From assembly GCA_965657215.1 (NCBI GenBank), contig CBFHNR010000001.1, positions 141,771 through 205,770 of the forward strand: a DNA stretch of 64,000 nucleotides, read 5' to 3'. Position numbers and translations under genes: made by a program. Source of the DNA: JAHEJA01 sp965657215 (lineage in GTDB: Bacteria > Pseudomonadota > Alphaproteobacteria > Rhodobacterales > Rhodobacteraceae). The notes beneath the pieces were generated by a model. That model was given only the letters and a program-made list of their open reading frames with translations, did not search any database and had not been told where the DNA came from. Positions 59,540 to 64,000 of the stretch are shown piece by piece (the stretch's first letter is position 1; each line of letters begins with the position of its first letter).

Positions 59540-59567
59540 TGTGACGGCTTGAATATGACTTTGTGAC
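59540..59567. promoter_or_regulatory. Direct half-site repeat upstream of olsBA
   Basis: TGTGACGG (59540) and TGTGACAG (59562) are spaced exactly 22 bases apart. On the minus strand they read CTGTCAC and CCGTCAC, resembling PhoB half-sites at two turns. They lie 36-63 bases before the olsB start. Phosphate control of ornithine-lipid genes is known in related bacteria; here it is inference. Confidence 0.4.
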
Positions 59568-59602
59568 AGCCTAAACACGTCCGAAACGATTAGAGATACA
59601 CG

Positions 59603-60382
59603 ATGCCCGCTCAACAGCCCGAATTTGTTGTTAAACTTGCAACGACCCAAGACGAAGTTTTGGGCGCTCAACATTTGCGCTATCAGGTGTTTGTTCAAGA
59701 GTTAGGGAGCGATGGGGATCTGTTGGATCATGATCGACAGCTTGAGACAGATCGCTTTGATGCCCATTGTGACCATTTGATCCTGATCGATAAATCGCGC
59801 CCTCTGGATGCCTTGCATCAGGTTGTGGGGGTCTATCGCGTTTTGAGTGATGCGCGCGCCGCAGAGGTCGGTCAGTTTTACTCCGAAGATGAATACGATC
59901 TGACCCCATTGAAAACATCGGGGCGCAAATTGCTAGAGCTGGGCCGGTCTTGCTTGCATCCAGAGTATCGCGGCGGAACGGCGATGTTTCATCTTTGGCA
60001 AGGGCTGGCGGATTATGTCATTGAACGTGATATTGAGATATTATTCGGCGTTGCGAGCTTTCATGGCACTGACATTGAAGCACTTGCCGCGCCTTTGAGC
60101 CTTTTGCACAACCGCCATCTGGCACCTGAAGAGTTGCGGGTGCGAGCAAAGTCAGCGAATGCCCGCGACATGAGCATTTTGGATCCTGCAAACTTGGATG
60201 CCCGCAAGGCTATGTTGGCCGTTCCTGCTTTGATCAAGGCCTATTTACGGTTGGGCGGATGTGTCGGTGAGGGCGCATTTGTGGATCATGCCTTTAACAC
60301 AACGGATGTCTGTTTGGTTATGGATACGCAAAAAATGAATGCGCGTCAGAAAAATATCTATGCAAAAAGAGACGCATCATGA
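59603..60382 (+). CDS. olsB: L-ornithine N(alpha)-acyltransferase
   Basis: GNAT-fold enzyme that transfers a 3-hydroxyacyl chain from acyl carrier protein to ornithine to give lyso-ornithine lipid. The 259 residues have the LRYQVFVQELGSDGDLLDHD opening, the LLELGRSCLHPEYRGGTAMF core near residue 112-131 and the GVASFHGTDIEAL segment of the OlsB family. It overlaps olsA by 4 bases, so the two steps of ornithine-lipid synthesis are coupled. Confidence 0.93.
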   Translation: MPAQQPEFVVKLATTQDEVLGAQHLRYQVFVQELGSDGDLLDHDRQLETDRFDAHCDHLILIDKSRPLDALHQVVGVYRVLSDARAAEVGQFYSEDEYDLTPLKTSGRKLLELGRSCLHPEYRGGTAMFHLWQGLADYVIERDIEILFGVASFHGTDIEALAAPLSLLHNRHLAPEELRVRAKSANARDMSILDPANLDARKAMLAVPALIKAYLRLGGCVGEGAFVDHAFNTTDVCLVMDTQKMNARQKNIYAKRDAS

Positions 60383-61212
60383 GTGATTGGCAAACGGCAC
60401 CTGCGGTCAAAGAGATTAAAGACATCTCCTTATTGGGGTGGGTCTTGGTCATTCTACGTACAGTCCCATTGGCGATTGTTGTCTTTGGTGGGCTGTTGGT
60501 TCATTTGACCTGTCGTTTGATCGAGCGTCCCCTGTGTGGGCAAAACCGTCCTGTGACGCCATTTATTACTCAGGCCGTGTGCCGTTTGGCCTTTGTAATT
60601 ATGGGAATCAAATATAGCGTTATTGGGCGCCCCATGACCCAAAAGGGCGCCATCGTTGCCAATCATTCTTCATGGCTTGATATCTTTTCACTAAATGCGT
60701 GCCAGCGTATTTATTTTGTTTCTAAATCTGAGGTTGCAGGTTGGCCAGGGATTGGTTGGTTGGCTTTGGCGACAGGGACCGTGTTTATTCGACGGGATCC
60801 ACGGGATGCCAAACGGCAGAAAACTGTCTTTGAAGAACGCCTGAATTTGGGTCACAAACTGTTGTTTTTCCCTGAAGGGACGTCCACGGATGCAATTCGC
60901 GTTTTGCCTTTTAAATCAACGCTTTTTGCGGCGTTCTTTGATGATAACTTACGCCAAGACATGTATATCCAACCCGTGACGGTTCTCTATCATGCACCCA
61001 AAGGCGCGGATGCGCGCTATTATGGATGGTGGGGGGATATGGATTTTGGAACCCACTTACTTGCAACCCTGTCAACGGTTCGCCAAGGGGCGATTGAGGT
61101 TGTGTTTCAATCTCCCAAAGCTGTCGCAGATTTTGATGATCGGAAATCTTTGGCTGCCGCCCTAGAACAAGATGTGCGCGCCAAGCATAGCCTGACGCAT
61201 CATGCCGATTAA
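60379..61212 (+). CDS. olsA: Lyso-ornithine lipid O-acyltransferase
   Basis: PlsC-like membrane-associated acyltransferase of 277 residues that adds the second acyl chain to lyso-ornithine lipid. It has an N-terminal membrane segment (LLGWVLVILRTVPLAIVVFG), the HX4D motif in IVANHSSWLDIF near residue 95, and the acceptor motif FFPEGTSTD near residue 160. Some OlsA homologues also act in phosphatidic acid synthesis. Its 3' end overlaps the convergent ThiE-like gene by 4 bases. Confidence 0.92.
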   Translation: MSDWQTAPAVKEIKDISLLGWVLVILRTVPLAIVVFGGLLVHLTCRLIERPLCGQNRPVTPFITQAVCRLAFVIMGIKYSVIGRPMTQKGAIVANHSSWLDIFSLNACQRIYFVSKSEVAGWPGIGWLALATGTVFIRRDPRDAKRQKTVFEERLNLGHKLLFFPEGTSTDAIRVLPFKSTLFAAFFDDNLRQDMYIQPVTVLYHAPKGADARYYGWWGDMDFGTHLLATLSTVRQGAIEVVFQSPKAVADFDDRKSLAAALEQDVRAKHSLTHHAD

Positions 61213-61829
61213 GACATTGCGGCAATAAGATCGCTCAATGCTTGGCTCGGTGTGTCATTGCCCCAAACTTCGTCCTGAAACGCAAAGAAATCGGTGACAG
61301 GGGTGAATTGGCGGATCAATTCGGGGGTTAGCCCACCTTCGGCAACGATTGGAACCTCAATCATCTTGCTCCACCAGTCAAACAGCTCATGTTCGGCCAA
61401 TTGCCCATCACCCAAGTTGCCGCCCGAGATCGGGCCAAAGCTGACGTAATCTGATCCTGCTTCGCCAGCGCCCATGCCATCATGCCGGGATGCTGAACAA
61501 AAGGCGCCGACAATTGCATCATCACCAAGCTCTTTGCGGGTTTTGCGCACATTGCGCGATCCATCGGGCAAATGCACACCGTCTAGCCCCAGTTTTTCGA
61601 CCAAAAGGATATGGCTATCAATCACAATTGCAACGTCGCGCGCATGACAGACTTCGCGCAAAGCATCCGCAGATTTCGACAAACGCGCCTCGTCGCGCGT
61701 GGTCAAAGCCATACGAACGCAGGCGACATCATGGGCGTCTAATACAGAGGCAAGCTGATCGGGATATTGGCTAAGTTCAAACTCAGGGGGCGTTATAAGG
61801 TAGATCTGTGGAAGCTCTTGATCGGCCAT
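61209..61829 (-). CDS. Thiamine phosphate synthase-like protein (divergent ThiE/TenI)
   Basis: Barrel protein of 206 residues of the ThiE/TenI superfamily: YLITPPEFELSQYPDQLASV, IVIDSHILLVEKLGLDGVHL, VSFGPISGG and a phosphate-binding-type IVAEGGLTPE. The usual ThiE catalytic/pyrophosphate stretch HLGQ-D is changed to HLPDGSR, and the adjacent loop reads GAFCSASRHDGMGAGEAGSD. It is therefore probably not a standard TMP synthase. The start at 61829 has AAAGGA eight bases upstream; the open frame runs 12 codons further. Confidence 0.82.
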   Translation of the reverse strand: MADQELPQIYLITPPEFELSQYPDQLASVLDAHDVACVRMALTTRDEARLSKSADALREVCHARDVAIVIDSHILLVEKLGLDGVHLPDGSRNVRKTRKELGDDAIVGAFCSASRHDGMGAGEAGSDYVSFGPISGGNLGDGQLAEHELFDWWSKMIEVPIVAEGGLTPELIRQFTPVTDFFAFQDEVWGNDTPSQALSDLIAAMS

Positions 61830-61986
61830 GTCTGTTATCCTTTGCTCAGCGATAGTGTTGTTCATAAACTGGATTTCCTGTCTTGGCTATGGGGATTTAG
61901 TGGAATTCGACGGGTGAGGCAGGGGCGTTGTAACTTGGGGAAAATTGGCTTAGATCGCTCTTGTTGATAAAAACAATGGTTCCCAA

Positions 61987-62733
61987 ATGACAGAGACACC
62001 TCCACATCCCTCAATGATCCTTGTGCGTCCACAAATGGGCGAAAACATAGGTGCAGCAGCGCGCGCTATGTGGAATTTTGGATTGGATCGCATGCGCGTC
62101 GTCAAGCCACGGGATGGGTGGCCAAGTCAAAAGGCCGTTGCCATGGCCAGTGGTGCAGGGCGGCTTTTGGATGAAGCGGGGCATTTTGAAACTGTCGGAG
62201 AGGCGATTGCGGATCGCCATTTCGTGTTTGCGACAACAGCGCGGGTGCGCGGATTGACCAAACCTGTCTATTCCCCCGAAGAGGCGATGACCCTTGCAGC
62301 CCAAAAAATTGCAGCGGGTGAAAAAGTTGCGGTGATGTTTGGACCTGAGCGGGCTGGACTAGAAAACGATGATGTGGCCCAAGCCAATGCAATCATCTCG
62401 GTGCCTGTGAACCCAGAGTTCCCATCCCTCAACCTCGCACAATGCGTGTTATTGACGGCCTATGAATGGAAACGCGCGTCAAGTGAGATTGAGCATATGC
62501 GCATGGATATGGGCAAAACTGAGTGGGCCGAAGGGATCGAAGTGGAAAAGCTTGCCGATCATTACGAACAACGTCTTGATGAGGCTGGGTTCTTTTTCCC
62601 GGAGCATAAAGCGCCCTTGATGAAAACCAATTTGCGCAACCTCTGGTCCCGTATGCCGATGACACGCGCTGATGTTCAAACCTTCCATGGTATCCTGCGT
62701 CAAATGGTGCGCTGGAAAAGTGGGGGGGGATAG
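61987..62733 (+). CDS. trmJ: tRNA (cytidine/uridine-2'-O-)-methyltransferase TrmJ
   Basis: SPOUT-class methyltransferase that modifies the ribose at position 32 of tRNAs. The 248 residues begin ILVRPQMGENIGAAARAMWN and carry the knotted SAM site in VAVMFGPERAGLENDDVAQA and ISVPVNPEFPSLNLAQCVLL. The C-terminal region MKTNLRNLWSRMPMTRADVQ with FHGILRQMVRW is the TrmJ-type dimerisation helix. It is monocistronic. Confidence 0.93.
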   Translation: MTETPPHPSMILVRPQMGENIGAAARAMWNFGLDRMRVVKPRDGWPSQKAVAMASGAGRLLDEAGHFETVGEAIADRHFVFATTARVRGLTKPVYSPEEAMTLAAQKIAAGEKVAVMFGPERAGLENDDVAQANAIISVPVNPEFPSLNLAQCVLLTAYEWKRASSEIEHMRMDMGKTEWAEGIEVEKLADHYEQRLDEAGFFFPEHKAPLMKTNLRNLWSRMPMTRADVQTFHGILRQMVRWKSGGG

Positions 62734-62789
62734 CTTGAAAGGGGTGGGGTTCCACCCTAGACTTAGCACAAACAATCAGAGGCTAAATC

Positions 62790-63935
62790 ATGAGCACGAA
62801 ACGATCCATTTTCGAAGACGTTCCATCCGACACTCGGCCGCATGAGGACACGCCACAGGGCGGCGTGATTGATCAGGGGCGCAATCTGGGCGCGCGACGC
62901 GGTATTCGCGCGTGGCTGATGGTGATCTTCGCTTTGGTCACGATCATGATCGCCGTGGGTGGATTGACCCGTTTGACTGATAGTGGGTTATCGATCACTG
63001 AATGGAAACCGGTGACTGGATCCGTGCCACCTCTGAATGCCGAAACCTGGGAAAGTGAGTTTGAGAAATACAAACAAATCCCAGAATATCAGCTTCAGAA
63101 CAAGGGAATGTCCCTTGCTGAATTCAAAGTGATCTACTGGTGGGAATGGGGGCATCGTCAGCTCGGGCGCGTGATTGGCCTTGTTTGGGCCGTTGGGTTC
63201 CTTGGGTTCTTGGTCACAAAGAATATTCCGACAGGGTGGACGGGGCGTTTGCTATTCCTTGGGGCGCTTGGTGGGCTTCAGGGAGCTGTTGGCTGGTGGA
63301 TGGTGTCCAGCGGATTAGAAGGGTCTATGTTGGATGTGGCCAGCTATCGTTTGGCTACGCATTTGGGCCTCGCATTTGTTATTCTTGGCTATATTTCATG
63401 GTTCGTGTTCCTCTTGGGACAATCGGAAAAAGACTTGCTTCAGGCGCGGCGCATGCGCGAAACCAAGCTGTTCAAAATTTCGACCGGCTTGCTGCACTTC
63501 ACATTTTTGCAAATCCTGATTGGTGCATTGGTCGCCGGCATTGATGCAGGGCGCAATTATGTGGATTGGCCTCTGATGGCAGGTGGATTTCTCCCGCCCG
63601 ATCTCTTTGCGCTTGATCCATGGTGGCGCAACTTCTTCGAAGATGATGGGCTGGTTCAGTTCATGCACCGTATGGTTGGATATGCGCTGTTCATTTTTGC
63701 CATCGTTGTGTGGCGTCGCTCGCGTCAGTCTGGCAATAGCCAAATTCGCACAGGCTATAACGCGGTCATGCTGATGATCATTGTGCAAATGATTTTGGGC
63801 ATTGTGACGGTTATGTATTCAGCGCCTTGGCAAATTGCCATTATCCATCAAATCGGAGCTGTGCTAACATGGGTCTTGATCCTGCGTGCGCGCTTTATGG
63901 CCGGCTATCCACCGGCCCAATCTATTAGAGGATAA
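62790..63935 (+). CDS. ctaA: Heme A synthase (COX15/CtaA type 2)
   Basis: Inner-membrane mono-oxygenase that converts haem O to haem A for aa3 cytochrome oxidase. The 381 residues form eight helices. Haem-ligand histidines are in WWEWGHRQLGRVIGLVWAVG, SYRLATHLGLAFVI, VQFMHRMVGYALF and IAIIHQIGAVLTW. The GGLTRLTDSGLSITEWKPVT loop is the COX15 hallmark. It is followed within 3 bases by an M32 carboxypeptidase start. Confidence 0.96.
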   Translation: MSTKRSIFEDVPSDTRPHEDTPQGGVIDQGRNLGARRGIRAWLMVIFALVTIMIAVGGLTRLTDSGLSITEWKPVTGSVPPLNAETWESEFEKYKQIPEYQLQNKGMSLAEFKVIYWWEWGHRQLGRVIGLVWAVGFLGFLVTKNIPTGWTGRLLFLGALGGLQGAVGWWMVSSGLEGSMLDVASYRLATHLGLAFVILGYISWFVFLLGQSEKDLLQARRMRETKLFKISTGLLHFTFLQILIGALVAGIDAGRNYVDWPLMAGGFLPPDLFALDPWWRNFFEDDGLVQFMHRMVGYALFIFAIVVWRRSRQSGNSQIRTGYNAVMLMIIVQMILGIVTVMYSAPWQIAIIHQIGAVLTWVLILRARFMAGYPPAQSIRG

Positions 63936-63938
63936 ACC

Positions 63939-64000
63939 ATGACTGCATATGACCGTTTGATGGCCTATCAACGCCAAACCGAAGCCTTTGCCAAGGTCGC
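63939..64000 (+). CDS. Start of an M32-family carboxypeptidase (cut by the window end)
   Basis: ATG at 63939 is preceded by AGAGGATAAACC. The 20 visible residues, TAYDRLMAYQRQTEAFAKV, match the N-terminus of thermostable carboxypeptidase 1-type (M32) proteins that often follow ctaA in Rhodobacterales. The HEXXH site lies outside the window, so the call rests on the N-terminus and context. Confidence 0.65.
   Translation, partial: MTAYDRLMAYQRQTEAFAKV

Overview
The window is chromosomal DNA from an alphaproteobacterium of the Rhodobacterales (Roseobacter group), with a base composition that looks close to balanced. Lineage markers are ChpT (CtrA phosphorelay), DUF4167, DUF1499 and DUF3553 proteins, a Mur/Fur-type regulator, the olsBA ornithine-lipid pair, a COX15-type CtaA, and a ribosomal protein L21 carrying a helix-hairpin-helix tail. 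Coding density is high and most of the window is core genome. I found no rRNA, tRNA, CRISPR array or intact insertion sequence.

Layout. 1-9.6 kb: enolase, an EamA exporter, a Fur/Mur regulator, a DEAD-box helicase, a second EamA exporter, an overlapping nucleoside hydrolase-GNAT-SelO operon, and an orphan periplasmic ferric-iron binding protein whose promoter region holds two matching 17-bp palindromes. 9.7-15.9 kb: mazG, then M20 amidohydrolase-agmatinase-DUF1499 and prfA-prmC-DUF4167. 15.9-23.3 kb (minus): the envelope operon lptF-lptG-lptD-surA-pdxA-rsmA, divergent from pepA-holC. 25-36.9 kb: TIGR02281 protease, MarC, ABC-F ATPase, ndk, a TfoX-C protein, an aminotransferase, cysS, cimA, an alpha/beta hydrolase, a squalene-synthase-like protein and an MFS transporter. 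36.9-40.8 kb: cobK, a DNA glycosylase, an esterase, an HNH protein and rplM-rpsI.

The one clear accessory patch is 40.88-41.90 kb, just behind the rpsI terminator. It is AT-rich and holds short iterated repeats, an unlisted 50-codon TTG-start ORF coupled by ATGA to a small P-loop kinase-like gene, the frameshifted C-terminus of a tyrosine recombinase, and a second terminator resembling the rpsI one. It looks like a decayed integrative mini-island.

From 42 kb onward: a small membrane protein, GNAT, a BCCT transporter, then on the minus strand a metA-hydrolase-PPK2-TetR operon with every junction overlapping, a conserved ATPase of unknown role and a third DMT exporter. 51-58.7 kb: DUF2059 and VOC proteins, rplU-rpmA, LysE, two GNATs and obgE-proB-proA. 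The end carries chpT, DUF3553, olsB-olsA, a divergent ThiE-like protein, trmJ, ctaA and the first codons of an M32 carboxypeptidase.

The most striking non-coding signal is a dispersed element present four times, with 18 of 21 core positions invariant: GAGTATTT, three variable bases, CAAAGATGAA. It is usually preceded by G/C-block hairpins and always lies at the 3' side of a gene.
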